NCBI RefSeq assembly: GCF_900163545.1
Contig: NZ_FUHW01000032.1
Location: forward strand, 62,001 to 126,000
Source of the DNA: Arthrobacter rhombi
GTDB taxonomy: Bacteria; Actinomycetota; Actinomycetes; Actinomycetales; Micrococcaceae
DNA: 64,000 nucleotides
Direction of reading: 5' to 3'
Numbering within the stretch: position 1 is the stretch's first letter; every line of letters starts with the position of its first letter. The translations under genes were made by a program, and so were the position numbers. The notes below the pieces were generated by a model, which saw only the letters and a list, made by a program, of their open reading frames with translations, ran no database searches and was not told the DNA's origin. Below, in pieces: positions 45,617 through 54,987 of the stretch.

Positions 45617-47386
45617 ATGAGCACCCCACCGGAAATCAGCGGTGAGAATCTAGACCAGAGGCGTGCCTCCCCGACGGAGGCGAAGAAGCCCATTATCCCC
45701 GCACCGCGCGTCTTCTGGCCCGCACTAGCCGTCATCGTGGCGCTGGTCGCCGTGGCGATGATTGCCCCCGATGGCACGTCGAAGGTCTTCGGCAATATGC
45801 AGTCTGCAGTGGTGGAGGGCCTGGCCCCCTACTACATGTTGGTGGTCGGAGCCTTCGTGGCCTTCGCGATCTGGATGGGCTTGAGCCGCTACGGCAACAT
45901 CAAGCTCGGCAAGGACGACGAGAAGGCAGAATTCGGCCTGCTGTCATGGTTCGCCATGCTCTTCGCCGCAGGCATGGGCATTGGCCTCGTGTTCTGGGGC
46001 GCCGCCGAACCGCTGACCTTCTTCGTGAACCCCAAACCCGGCGTGACCGGGGACGAGGCGGATCTTGCTCGGGCCGCCATGGGACAGACCTTCATGCACT
46101 GGGGGTTGCATGCCTGGGCCATCTACGCAGTCGTCGGTCTGGCCATGGCCTATGCCATCCACCGTCGAGGATTCCCGATCTCCATCCGCTGGACCCTGGA
46201 ACCCCTGCTAGGGGACAAGGTCAAGGGCGGGCTCGGCGACACGATCGACGTGATCGCCGTGGTCGGCACCCTGTTCGGCATCGCGACGTCACTCGGACTG
46301 GGCGTCCAGCAGATCTCAGCCGGACTGTCCCATATGGGCGTTGTCGGTGAAGTGAACAACACGTTGTTGGTGGTGTTGATCATCATCATCACCCTCTTCG
46401 CGCTCGTCTCCGCCGTCAGCGGCGTCGGCAAGGGCATTAAGTGGCTTTCGAACATCAACCTGGGCTTGGCCGGGGTCTTCATGATCTCCGTCCTGCTGCT
46501 CGGCCCGACCCTGTTCATCTTCCGCGACCTGATCTCCTCGCTGGGCTACTACCTGCAGAACATCCTGGGCATGACCCTCGACACCGCGACCTACACCGGT
46601 GCAGCTGGTCAGGAGTGGCTGGGCGACTGGACCATCTTCTACTGGGGTTGGTGGATGTCCTGGGCACCCTTCGTCGGTGTCTTCATCGCCCGGATCTCCC
46701 GTGGCCGGACCGTGCGCGAATTCGTCCTCGGCGTCCTGGCGGTTCCGACCATCGTCAGCTTCATCTGGTTCTCCATCATGGGCGGAACGGCCATCCAGGC
46801 CGCCTGGGACGATATGAACGGCGGACTGTTCGACGAGAAGGAAGGCATCGTCTCGGAGAATGTCCTGTTCAACATGCTCAGCCAGTTGCCGCTGGGTGGG
46901 GTGTTGTCGGTCATCGCCGTGTTGCTGGTGACGATCTTCTTCGTGACCTCCTCGGACTCGGGGTCGCTGGTGATCGACATGCTGGCTTCCGGCGGAGATA
47001 CCGATCCGCCCAAGTGGAGCCGTGTGCTCTGGGCGTCCCTCGAAGGCCTCGTCGCCATCGCGCTGCTGTTGGCCGGGGGTCTGGGCGCCCTCCAGACGGC
47101 GTCCATCCTCACCGCGCTGCCGGTCAGCATCGTGATCATCGGGATGTGCCTGGCCACCTTCAAGGCCCTGAACGCCGAACATCAGGTGCTCCTGCGGGCC
47201 GAACGTCGCCAGCGTCGGCGTGAGCTGGCCCGCGAGGTCGGCGAAGGCGTGACCGACGAGCTCACGGACAACTTCGATGAGCGCTTCGGCGAGCAGGTGG
47301 ACGACCGGATTGAAACGGCACTTCCATCCAACGTCAAGACCCCTCCACGCCCGTGGAAGCCACGCGATAGGCGTCCTCGACTCTAA
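45617..47386 (+). CDS. BCCT-family betaine/carnitine/choline transporter
   Basis: A 589-residue protein with 12 predicted membrane helices. The family's glycine-rich segment FAAGMGIGLVFWGAAEPL and the signature FYWGWWMSWAPFVGVFIARI with SRGRTVREFVLGVL are present. BCCT carriers take up quaternary ammonium compounds such as glycine betaine with Na+, mainly under osmotic stress. The cytosolic C-terminus (about 60 residues, very charged) resembles the osmosensing tails of BetP/LcoP-type carriers. Start chosen from GAGGA five bases before ATG 45617. Confidence 0.92.
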   Translation: MSTPPEISGENLDQRRASPTEAKKPIIPAPRVFWPALAVIVALVAVAMIAPDGTSKVFGNMQSAVVEGLAPYYMLVVGAFVAFAIWMGLSRYGNIKLGKDDEKAEFGLLSWFAMLFAAGMGIGLVFWGAAEPLTFFVNPKPGVTGDEADLARAAMGQTFMHWGLHAWAIYAVVGLAMAYAIHRRGFPISIRWTLEPLLGDKVKGGLGDTIDVIAVVGTLFGIATSLGLGVQQISAGLSHMGVVGEVNNTLLVVLIIIITLFALVSAVSGVGKGIKWLSNINLGLAGVFMISVLLLGPTLFIFRDLISSLGYYLQNILGMTLDTATYTGAAGQEWLGDWTIFYWGWWMSWAPFVGVFIARISRGRTVREFVLGVLAVPTIVSFIWFSIMGGTAIQAAWDDMNGGLFDEKEGIVSENVLFNMLSQLPLGGVLSVIAVLLVTIFFVTSSDSGSLVIDMLASGGDTDPPKWSRVLWASLEGLVAIALLLAGGLGALQTASILTALPVSIVIIGMCLATFKALNAEHQVLLRAERRQRRRELAREVGEGVTDELTDNFDERFGEQVDDRIETALPSNVKTPPRPWKPRDRRPRL

Positions 47387-47413
47387 GTCGCCTCGAGGAC
47401 CAAGCAGCATCAC

Positions 47414-47459
47414 AGCAGGGCCCCCTCTGGAACTTTTTCCAGAGGGGGCCCTGCTTTTT
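47414..47459 (+). terminator. Intrinsic terminator after the BCCT gene
   Basis: AGCAGGGCCCCCTCTGGAA (47414-47432) pairs without mismatch with the 19 bases at 47437-47455 around a CTTT loop, followed by a run of T. One of the strongest terminators in the window. Confidence 0.9.
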
Positions 47460-47571
47460 GTTGTGACCGCCGGGATGGCTGCTCGGCGACATCGCGTGGT
47501 CGCGGCCCGGGCAGGAAACATCTCCACGACTGCCACCGATTCTCCCCGCAGGCAGGGGCATCGAGGGGGTG

Positions 47572-47607
47572 TTGCGTGGCTCACTAAATTAAACTAGAGT
47601 CTAGTTT
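47572..47607. promoter_or_regulatory. Promoter and palindromic TetR-type operator of the catabolic cluster
   Basis: AAACTAGA (47591-47598) and TCTAGTTT (47600-47607) are perfect inverted repeats around G. TTGCGT (47572-47577) and TAGAGT (47595-47600) form a promoter with 17-base spacing whose -10 box lies in the middle of the palindrome, so a bound repressor would block it. The CTAGA/TCTAG core recalls operators of KstR-like TetR repressors, and such a repressor is encoded at 52178. Site and geometry are seen; the binding protein is inferred. Confidence 0.65.
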
Positions 47608-47681
47608 CAGTTATTGAAGCACAGCTCGACGATCCTCCCCGTCGCAGGGGAGTGCATCGTCCGTGATTTTGGAGTGAACAG

Positions 47682-49889
47682 ATGCCACTTTCCCTCACCG
47701 AAGAGCACACCGACCTAGCCTCCGCAGTCTCCGACTTCGCCGAACGCTTCGCCGATATCCTCGAAACCCGCGAACACCTCCAGGCCTATGCCGCGGGTGG
47801 CCGGCCCGACCACTGGGCCGAACTCGTGGATAACGGACTCCACGCCCTGCACATCAGCGAAGAACGTGGCGGCCAGGGCGGAAGCGTGGCCGACACGGCG
47901 ATCGTGGTGGAGGAATTCGGCCACCGCCTCGTCCCTGGCCCGTTGGTTTCCACCGTGCTCGCCAGCTCCGCCGTGGCCGGGGCCACCGAGTGCAAGGCCT
48001 CCACGAGTGGTCTGGACCTCTTCGCCGATGGGGCCACCGGCGCCCTGGTGATGCCCACCGCCGCCGTGACCGTCGCCGCCTCGGCCGAGGGCTGGCTCCT
48101 CAGCGGCAGCATCGGCGTCGCCTCGTTGCTCTCCGCCGAACAGCTGGTCATCGGGTTCACCTCCGAGGACGTGACCCGCTTCGCCCTGGTCGATGCCCAG
48201 GCAGCCGGTCTGACCAAGCGTGTGGCAGCGTCCTCGGACCTCACCCGCGATGCGGGAATCCTGGAGCTGGACGGCCTGGCCATCGGGCACGAAGCCATCC
48301 TCGAGGGACTGGAGGCCAGCTACGTCGATGCCCTGAAGGCGGCCCTGCTCGCCGCAGAGGCGTCTGGCCTCATGCGGTGGGCGGTGGAAGCCACCACCGA
48401 CTACGCCAAAATCCGCGAACAGTTCGACCAGCCCATCGGCTCCTTCCAGGCCATTAAGCACAAATGCGCGAACCTGCTCATTTCCTCCGAACTGGCCACC
48501 GCCGCCGCCTGGTCGGCAGTGGTCTCACTCGACCAGGACCGTACCCAGCAGGCCCTGGCCGCAGGATCGGCCATCCAGTCGGCCATCGTCCCCGCCGTCG
48601 AGGCGATCACCGAGGCCGTCACCATTTTTGGTGGCATCGGCTTCACCTGGGAGCACGACGCACACCTCTACTGGCGCCGCGCCATGAGCCTCGCGGCACA
48701 AGTGGCCCCGGTGGCCGACAGTGTCGCAGCCCTGGGCCGCACCGCCTTGGATGCCGACCGGCAGATCGATATCGTGCTCCCCGACGAAGACCCGGCCTTC
48801 CGCACGCGCATCGGGGCACTTCTCGATGAAGCGGCGCAACTGGACAACGAGCACGACGGCGGCCGCTGGTACTCCCGTGGCTCCCAACGAAACTTCCTAG
48901 CCGAGAACGGGCTCGCCGCCCCACACTGGCCCGCCCCCTACGGGCTCGGCGCCACCCCGGCAGAACAGGTCGTCATCGGGCAGGAATATGCCCGCCGTGG
49001 CCTGGTCCAGCCCACCTCGGTGATCGGGGAATGGGCGATGCCCACGATCCTGGCCTACGGCACCGAGGCCATCAAGGAACAGTTCGCCCTGCCGACCCTG
49101 CGTGGGGAACTGGCCTGGTGCCAGCTCTTCTCCGAACCCGGCGCCGGCTCCGACCTGGCAGGACTATCCACCCGGGCCACCCGCGTCGACGGCGGCTGGG
49201 AGCTGAAGGGACAGAAGGTCTGGACCTCGGGGGCCCACGAAGCGGACTGGGGCATTTGCCTGGCCCGGACCGATACCGAGGTGCGCAAACACAAGGGGCT
49301 GAGCTACTTCCTGGTTGATATGCGCAGCACGGGCGTCGACGTCCGCCCACTGATGCAACCCACCGGCGCCTCGGAATTCAACGAGGTCTTCCTCGATGCG
49401 GTCTTCGTCCCCGATGAGTACCTGCTGGGGGAGCCGGGGCAGGGATGGCGCATCACCGCCACCACCTTGCAGAACGAACGGACCCAGATCTCCGCCGGCG
49501 TCTCGGCAGGAACCGAAGACGCGATGCGCGAGCTGATCAGCGAAGACGGCTACATCGGTACCGAACGCGAAGCCTTCACCGCCCTGGGCAAGATCGTGGC
49601 CAGCAGCTCGGCCATCGGCGCGCTGAACCTGCGCGAAACCCTGCGCCAGGTCAATGGAAGCGACCCGGGAGTTGGTTCCTCATTGGCCAAGGTCGCCCAG
49701 GCCCGACTGACCCGCGAGGCAGCCAGTTTGGTGACCGCCCTGGCCGGGCCGGCCATGCTCTTCGCCAACGCCCCGGCCGGCGCGGTGACCCGTCAACTCG
49801 ACGTCCCCCAGGTGCTGCTCGGCGGGGGCACCGTGGAAATCCAGCTCAATGTCATTGCCGAACGCATCCTGGGCCTGCCGCGCGGCTAA
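47682..49889 (+). CDS. Fused double acyl-CoA dehydrogenase (FadE34-like)
   Basis: A 735-residue protein made of two acyl-CoA dehydrogenase units. The first (1-360) has REQFDQPIGSFQAIKHKCA and IFGGIGFTWEHDAHLYWRR with the Glu expected as catalytic base. The second (about 375-735) has the FAD and substrate segment LFSEPGAGSDLAGLSTRA, KGQKVWTSGAHEADWG and GGGTVEIQLNVIAERILGLP. This division matches heteromeric FadE pairs of steroid side-chain catabolism fused in one chain, as in M. tuberculosis FadE34. It should introduce an alpha,beta double bond into a bulky or branched acyl-CoA and pass electrons to the ETF at the end of the cluster. First gene of the cluster, directly behind the operator. 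Confidence 0.85.
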   Translation: MPLSLTEEHTDLASAVSDFAERFADILETREHLQAYAAGGRPDHWAELVDNGLHALHISEERGGQGGSVADTAIVVEEFGHRLVPGPLVSTVLASSAVAGATECKASTSGLDLFADGATGALVMPTAAVTVAASAEGWLLSGSIGVASLLSAEQLVIGFTSEDVTRFALVDAQAAGLTKRVAASSDLTRDAGILELDGLAIGHEAILEGLEASYVDALKAALLAAEASGLMRWAVEATTDYAKIREQFDQPIGSFQAIKHKCANLLISSELATAAAWSAVVSLDQDRTQQALAAGSAIQSAIVPAVEAITEAVTIFGGIGFTWEHDAHLYWRRAMSLAAQVAPVADSVAALGRTALDADRQIDIVLPDEDPAFRTRIGALLDEAAQLDNEHDGGRWYSRGSQRNFLAENGLAAPHWPAPYGLGATPAEQVVIGQEYARRGLVQPTSVIGEWAMPTILAYGTEAIKEQFALPTLRGELAWCQLFSEPGAGSDLAGLSTRATRVDGGWELKGQKVWTSGAHEADWGICLARTDTEVRKHKGLSYFLVDMRSTGVDVRPLMQPTGASEFNEVFLDAVFVPDEYLLGEPGQGWRITATTLQNERTQISAGVSAGTEDAMRELISEDGYIGTEREAFTALGKIVASSSAIGALNLRETLRQVNGSDPGVGSSLAKVAQARLTREAASLVTALAGPAMLFANAPAGAVTRQLDVPQVLLGGGTVEIQLNVIAERILGLPRG

Positions 49890-49942
49890 ACCGCCCCGCA
49901 GGACTCCAGACCTCAAGCCATTCCCGAAAGGATACCCTTCGC

Positions 49943-52099
49943 ATGACAACGATGACGCGCGATACTCAGAACGTGAGAACCCTCGCCACCGACCGACTGC
50001 ACGAATTGCTCCAGCCACGATCCGTGGTGATCGTGGGCGCCAACAGCAAGTCAGCCTGGTCACAATTCACCTACACCAACCTCATCTCCGGTGGCTTCGA
50101 CGGTGAGCTCTACCTGGTCAACCGCCGCGGCGAGGAATGCCACGGACAATCCTCCTACACCTCGATCGCCGAGCTGCCGACTGCCCCCGATCTGGCCATC
50201 GTGCTCACCGGCACCAAATCATTGGAGACCATCTTGGAGGACGCCCGGCTCAAGGGCATCCGCAACCTCGTGATGCTCGCCGCCGGGCTCAGCGAGGCCG
50301 GCGCCGAAGGCAAGGCATTGCAGGACAGCCTGGTCGAACGGGCCAGGGCGGCAGACCAGCTGATCCTGGGACCCAATAACCTCGGCTTCATCAACGCGCA
50401 TGCCAAGGTCGCCGCTTTCAGCCATATGACCCAGATGCCCATGATTTCCGGTGGTGTCGGGATCGCCAGCCAGTCAGGTGCCCTGGCCATCTACCTGTTG
50501 CCCTATATGGCCTCACGCGGGGTGGGCTGCTCCACCGCGGTGACGGTTGGCAACGAGGCAATGGTCTCGGCCATCGACGTGATGGACCTGCTGGTCGATG
50601 ACGAGAACACCACGGTCATCGCCGCCTATCTCGAACAAATCACCAATCCCGCGCAGTTCCTCGACGTCGCCGCACGGGCCCGAAAGGCCGGCAAACCGGT
50701 AGTGGTCTTCAAAGCCGGACGCTCCGAGGCCTCGGCCCGCGTCGCCGCCGCCCATACCGGCTCCCTGGTCGGAGACGACAGCGTGATCGATGCCGCCTGC
50801 CGGCAGTTCGGGGTGATCCGGGTGGAGAACATCGAGGACCTGATTGCCACCGCGGGGATCATCGAATCCTACGGTGCCGTGGACGGCAACCGGATGGGCG
50901 TGGTCACCGGCTCCGGCGCCATGTGCGCCCTCATCGCCGATAAGTCCGAAGCGCTCGGCCTCCAGCTGCCCGCCCCCTCGGCGTCCACCGTCCAGGCACT
51001 GCACGACGCCGGCCTGCCCGAATATTCGACGGTCAACAACCCCATGGACACCACCGGATACATTTCAGTGGATCCCTCCATCCTGACCAAGGCCAACCAA
51101 TGCTTCATCGACGACCCCAACTTCGACTTCGTCGTGATCAACGCCTCCTGGCCGGCCAACCAGATGATGGCAGATATGGGCAGGGCCACTCAGGACACGC
51201 TGCTCGCCCAGCTCACCTCCTCACCCAAACCGGTGATCCCGATGAGCTTCCTGCCCACCGAGGTCACCGAATTCGGGCGGGCCTTCGCGACCGAATACGG
51301 CTACCCCCACGCCTCCGACTCCTTCGACCGGGGCATCCCGGCCGTGGCCCGCAGCGCCTGGTGGGGGAAGCGCACCGCAGAACTGGCCTCCGACCCCGTG
51401 CTCCCCGAGGCGCCGGCCATCGCCAAACCCTCCGGGACGGAAACGTGGACCGAAATCGAAACCGGGGACTTCCTGCGTGAGCACGGGGTGCCTTACGTTC
51501 CGGCGACCATCGTGGGCTCGGCCGAACAGGCTGTCGCCGTCGCCGAAGACCTGGGCTACCCCGTGGTGCTGAAGGTGGCCTCTGAAGATATTGCCCATAA
51601 GACCGAGGTCGGCGGCGTCAAATTGATGTTGCGGGATGCGGACGCTGTTACGGCAGCCTACGAATCGATCAGGTCTTCCGTCGCCGATCTGGCCCCCGAG
51701 GCCACCATCCAGGGGGTCGCGGTTTCTCCCATGCGTCCGTCCGGCACCGAGCTGCTGGTGGGGATCATCCGTGATCCGCAGTGGGGGCTGGTGATGGCCG
51801 TCGGTTTCGGCGGCGTCATGGTCGAGATCCTCAAGGACTCGGCCCTGCGGCTGCTGCCTGTCGGCCCTGCAGAGATTCGACGGATGCTCGAAGCCCTCCA
51901 GGGAGTCGACTTGCTGACCGGGTTCCGTGGCGGGGAGGCCACCGATCTGGACCAGCTGGCAGAGGTCGTCTTCAAGATCTCCCAGGTCGCTCTCGGGCTG
52001 GGCGACGAACTCGAAGAGTTGGAAATCAACCCGCTGAGGGTGGCGGGGAACCAGATTGAAGCCCTCGACGCACTGGTCCGGTGGAAGGACCGGGCATGA
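49943..52099 (+). CDS. NDP-forming acyl-CoA synthetase (CoA-binding plus ATP-grasp)
   Basis: A 718-residue protein. Order: CoA-binding Rossmann domain (LLQPRSVVIVGANSKSAWSQ, about 23-42), two succinyl-CoA-ligase-like domains with the phospho-His candidate in AAHTGSLVGDDSV (about 265-277), then an ATP-grasp domain (VVLKVASEDIAHKTEVGGVK; LEELEINPLRV). Such ligases make acyl-CoA through an acyl phosphate and a phosphohistidine, yielding ADP, unlike AMP-forming FadD. In this cluster it most likely activates the carboxylic acid substrate or the acid made by the aldehyde dehydrogenase. The ATG at 49943 follows AAAGGA. Confidence 0.87.
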   Translation: MTTMTRDTQNVRTLATDRLHELLQPRSVVIVGANSKSAWSQFTYTNLISGGFDGELYLVNRRGEECHGQSSYTSIAELPTAPDLAIVLTGTKSLETILEDARLKGIRNLVMLAAGLSEAGAEGKALQDSLVERARAADQLILGPNNLGFINAHAKVAAFSHMTQMPMISGGVGIASQSGALAIYLLPYMASRGVGCSTAVTVGNEAMVSAIDVMDLLVDDENTTVIAAYLEQITNPAQFLDVAARARKAGKPVVVFKAGRSEASARVAAAHTGSLVGDDSVIDAACRQFGVIRVENIEDLIATAGIIESYGAVDGNRMGVVTGSGAMCALIADKSEALGLQLPAPSASTVQALHDAGLPEYSTVNNPMDTTGYISVDPSILTKANQCFIDDPNFDFVVINASWPANQMMADMGRATQDTLLAQLTSSPKPVIPMSFLPTEVTEFGRAFATEYGYPHASDSFDRGIPAVARSAWWGKRTAELASDPVLPEAPAIAKPSGTETWTEIETGDFLREHGVPYVPATIVGSAEQAVAVAEDLGYPVVLKVASEDIAHKTEVGGVKLMLRDADAVTAAYESIRSSVADLAPEATIQGVAVSPMRPSGTELLVGIIRDPQWGLVMAVGFGGVMVEILKDSALRLLPVGPAEIRRMLEALQGVDLLTGFRGGEATDLDQLAEVVFKISQVALGLGDELEELEINPLRVAGNQIEALDALVRWKDRA

Positions 52100-52177
52100 A
52101 CGTGGGAGCTGGGCCATGGGAGCGTAGCCCGGTGATAGCGTTGGAGTCCCATTCCGACCGGCAGCCGAAGGAGCACG

Positions 52178-52792
52178 ATGTCCGGCCAACTCTCCGCGGA
52201 TCTCGTCGATCTTCCCGCCTACCAGGTGATGCGCAGGCAGCGCATCCTGGACGCGGCGAAAACCCTCCTGGTGGGAACCGACTACGACTCCATCCAGATT
52301 CGGGACGTCGCCGCCGAAGCCAACGTGGCACTGGGCACCCTATACCGGTACTTCTCCTCGAAGGAGCATCTGTATGCGAACGTCGTCTACGACTGGAGCG
52401 TGCCCTTCAACTCGGCCGACCAGTCCTGGGCGGAGGGCCTGAGCACTACCGAACGCGTCCAGTATCGGATGCGCTCGGCGCTGGCGGCCTTCGAACGACA
52501 GCCGAACTTCTACAAAGCCATTTGGCTGCTGCGCTCCACCTCGGACCCGCAGGTTTCGGCGTTGATGCAGCAACTCGGCGTCGTGCTGGAGGAACCCATC
52601 CACGCGGACTTTGCGATGCTCGGTCACGAGGAGGCAGCCGATATCACCGCCATGGTGTGGTGCGTGCTGATGGATCTGGTGGCCCGGCTGCTGACCGGGG
52701 ACAAGACGATTCCCGAAGCCCATCGGGTGATCGACAGCTTCGTGCGGATGATCGGCCTGCGGGTCGCTCAGTTCGAGGCCGAGGGCGCCTAA
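52178..52792 (+). CDS. TetR-family repressor, KstR-like
   Basis: A 204-residue protein. The N-terminal helix-turn-helix reads MRRQRILDAAKTLL, IQIRDVAAEANVALGTLYRYF (in parts) and SSKEHLYANVVYDW, very like KstR/TetR repressors of sterol catabolism. The C-terminal ligand domain is all-helical. It lies inside the catabolic cluster and is the natural candidate to bind the palindrome at 47591-47607 and the related element at 58549-58567, with an acyl-CoA intermediate as inducer. Operator assignment is inference. Confidence 0.85.
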   Translation: MSGQLSADLVDLPAYQVMRRQRILDAAKTLLVGTDYDSIQIRDVAAEANVALGTLYRYFSSKEHLYANVVYDWSVPFNSADQSWAEGLSTTERVQYRMRSALAAFERQPNFYKAIWLLRSTSDPQVSALMQQLGVVLEEPIHADFAMLGHEEAADITAMVWCVLMDLVARLLTGDKTIPEAHRVIDSFVRMIGLRVAQFEAEGA

Positions 52793-52850
52793 CCGGCGCA
52801 GCCCTTCTCAGTCCGGCTGCGGCTTCGGCCACGGATACCGGGGTGCTCTC

Positions 52851-53672
52851 ATGAGCGCCCACGAATTGGATCATCTGGCCATCGCGGTGCCCGCCTGGGC
52901 GCCTGCCGGCCCGGTGCTGAACCGCGAGCTGGGCGCCCGGTGGGGCGGAGGGTTCACCACCGAAGCCTTCAACCCCTGCCAGTTGGCGGTGGTCGATGAC
53001 ATGCGGGTGGAACTGCTCGAACCCAGCGGGTCCGAACACTCCTTCATTCAGCGTTTCCTCGATCACCATGATGGTTCGGCTGCACCGCACCATGTGACCT
53101 TCAAGGTGGCCGATATCCGCTCGGCCATCGCCGGGGCCCAGAAGGCAGGGATCGAGCCGATCCTGGTGAATCTGGAGCACCCGGGCTGGCAAGAGGCCTT
53201 CCTCCACCCTCGGGACACCGGGCTGGGCTTTTTGGCCCAGCTGGTCCAGAGCACCACCCTCCTCGACGCGTCGGCGGAGCAACTGCCCCATTCCACCGGT
53301 GGCTGCCCGTGGGATGAGCAGAACACCGATCCGGTGCGGGTCCAGCTCATCCATGGGGTCGTCGAGGACCTGCCACTCGCCCGCACCGTCCTCGTGGACG
53401 TGCTCGGTGCCCGCACCTTCGGCATCGGTCCCGCACCCCGCGGCCAGAGCGATGTTCTGGGCTTCCGCTGGAACGAGGGCGCCGACCTGGTCTTGAGCCA
53501 AGGAACAGCCATCGGGTTGGACGCCATCGGCATCCTGCCAGCCGAGACTTTCTGGCCGCCGGGAGACTACCCCACAGACCTGACCGCGCAGCTGGGCGAG
53601 GGCACCGGGCATCCCGAACTCGGGATCCGCATTGCCGCACTGCGTTCCGCAACGGTGCCGGCGGACAGCTAG
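52851..53672 (+). CDS. VOC-superfamily (glyoxalase/epimerase fold) protein
   Basis: A 273-residue protein with two VOC modules. The first has DHLAIAVPAW, VDDMRVELLEPSG, HHVTFKVADIRSAIAGAQKA and EAFLHPRDTGLGFLAQLV, resembling methylmalonyl-CoA epimerase, whose metal ligands are two His and Glu residues at these strands. The expected last Glu of the epimerase is Gln here (LAQLV). The second module (about 160-270) is more divergent. In the cluster it could epimerise an acyl-CoA centre before cleavage; function not established. Confidence 0.72.
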   Translation: MSAHELDHLAIAVPAWAPAGPVLNRELGARWGGGFTTEAFNPCQLAVVDDMRVELLEPSGSEHSFIQRFLDHHDGSAAPHHVTFKVADIRSAIAGAQKAGIEPILVNLEHPGWQEAFLHPRDTGLGFLAQLVQSTTLLDASAEQLPHSTGGCPWDEQNTDPVRVQLIHGVVEDLPLARTVLVDVLGARTFGIGPAPRGQSDVLGFRWNEGADLVLSQGTAIGLDAIGILPAETFWPPGDYPTDLTAQLGEGTGHPELGIRIAALRSATVPADS

Positions 53673-53770
53673 ATCCCGCCGTCGTCAGCTGTCACCATCG
53701 ACCACCACCTTCAGGCGCCGGACCATCGGCGCGTCACCGAACCAACCATCCCCGATCTCAGGAGAACACC

Positions 53771-54976
53771 ATGGGACTGAAAGCAGAAGCCGCGATTCTC
53801 GGTTTCCACGAACTACCGCCTCAGCGCAAGCTGACCCGCGATAAGACCTTCAACCTCGAACAGTGGGCGCGCCTGTCCAAGGCGGCGTTGGACGACGCAG
53901 GCCTGGACGCCACGGACGTCGACGGAATCGTCACCCCGCTCATCGGCGAAGCCAGCATGTTCGTCCCCTCCACCATCACCGAATATCTGGGCATCAACGC
54001 CAACTTCGCCGAAATAGTGGACCTGGGTGGGGCCGGCTCCGCTGCCGCCGTCTGGCGTGCTGCCGCCGCCGTGGAACTGGGATTGTGCGAAACAGTCCTG
54101 GTCACCTTCCCCGGGACCCACGAGGTGCCCACCCACGAACGTCGGCCCTTCGTGCTGGACGACAGCATGCTCTTCGGGGCCTCCTCCAACGCCTACGGAT
54201 CCCCGCAGGCGGAGTTCGAGATCCCGTATGCCAATCTGGGCCAGAACGGGCCCTACGGCCAGATCGCCAAACGCTATGGACATGAATTCGGCTACGACGA
54301 ACGCGCGATGGCCAAGATCGCCGTCGACCAGCGCACCAACGCCTGCTCCACGCCGGATGCCATCTTCCACGGCCAGCCACTGACCATCGAGGACGTGCTG
54401 GCCTCACCGATGGTCGCCGACCCCCTGCATAAACTCGAAATCGTCATGCCCTGCCAGGGCGGAGCCGCGGTCGTCATCGGCAACAAGAACCAGGCCAAAA
54501 AGTCAAAGAACCGTCCGGCCTGGATCAAGGGCTTCGGGGAACGCGTGCCCTATAAGACGCCGACCTACGCCCACGACCTGATGTATTCGCCGATGATCCA
54601 CGCCGCCGACCAGGCCTTCGACATGGCAGGCCTGGGCCGGGGCGATATGGACATGGTCTCCATCTATGACTGCTATTCCATCACCGTGCTCATGTCCTTG
54701 GAGGACGCAGGCTTCACCGAGAAGGGCAAGGGAATGCAGTTCGTCAACGAACACGACCTGACCTTCCGCGGTGATTTCCCGATGAACACCGCCGGTGGCC
54801 AGCTGTCCTTCGGCCAGGCGGGCATCGCCGGAGGCATGCACCACGTCATTGACGGCGTCCGACAGATCATGGGCCGCTCGGGAGAAGCCCAGGTCAACGA
54901 CTGCAACCGGGCGTTCGTCTCCGGAAACGGCGGCATCATGAGCGAACAAACTGCACTGATCCTCGAAGGCGAATAG
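53771..54976 (+). CDS. Thiolase-fold lipid-transfer-type protein (Ltp2-like aldolase candidate)
   Basis: A 401-residue thiolase-superfamily protein. Typical segments: DVDGIVTPLIGE, VDLGGAGSAAAVWRAAAAVE where thiolases have the nucleophilic Cys (absent here), LGQNGPYGQIAKRYGHEFG, MVSIYDCYSITVLMSLED and FPMNTAGGQLSFGQAGIAGG. Loss of the Cys and a Tyr-containing YDCYS loop are traits of the Ltp2 group, which with a DUF35 partner performs retro-aldol cleavage of beta-hydroxyacyl-CoA in steroid side-chain breakdown. The DUF35 partner follows 11 bases downstream, supporting the same chemistry. Confidence 0.82.
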   Translation: MGLKAEAAILGFHELPPQRKLTRDKTFNLEQWARLSKAALDDAGLDATDVDGIVTPLIGEASMFVPSTITEYLGINANFAEIVDLGGAGSAAAVWRAAAAVELGLCETVLVTFPGTHEVPTHERRPFVLDDSMLFGASSNAYGSPQAEFEIPYANLGQNGPYGQIAKRYGHEFGYDERAMAKIAVDQRTNACSTPDAIFHGQPLTIEDVLASPMVADPLHKLEIVMPCQGGAAVVIGNKNQAKKSKNRPAWIKGFGERVPYKTPTYAHDLMYSPMIHAADQAFDMAGLGRGDMDMVSIYDCYSITVLMSLEDAGFTEKGKGMQFVNEHDLTFRGDFPMNTAGGQLSFGQAGIAGGMHHVIDGVRQIMGRSGEAQVNDCNRAFVSGNGGIMSEQTALILEGE

Positions 54977-54987
54977 GAGCTTTGACC

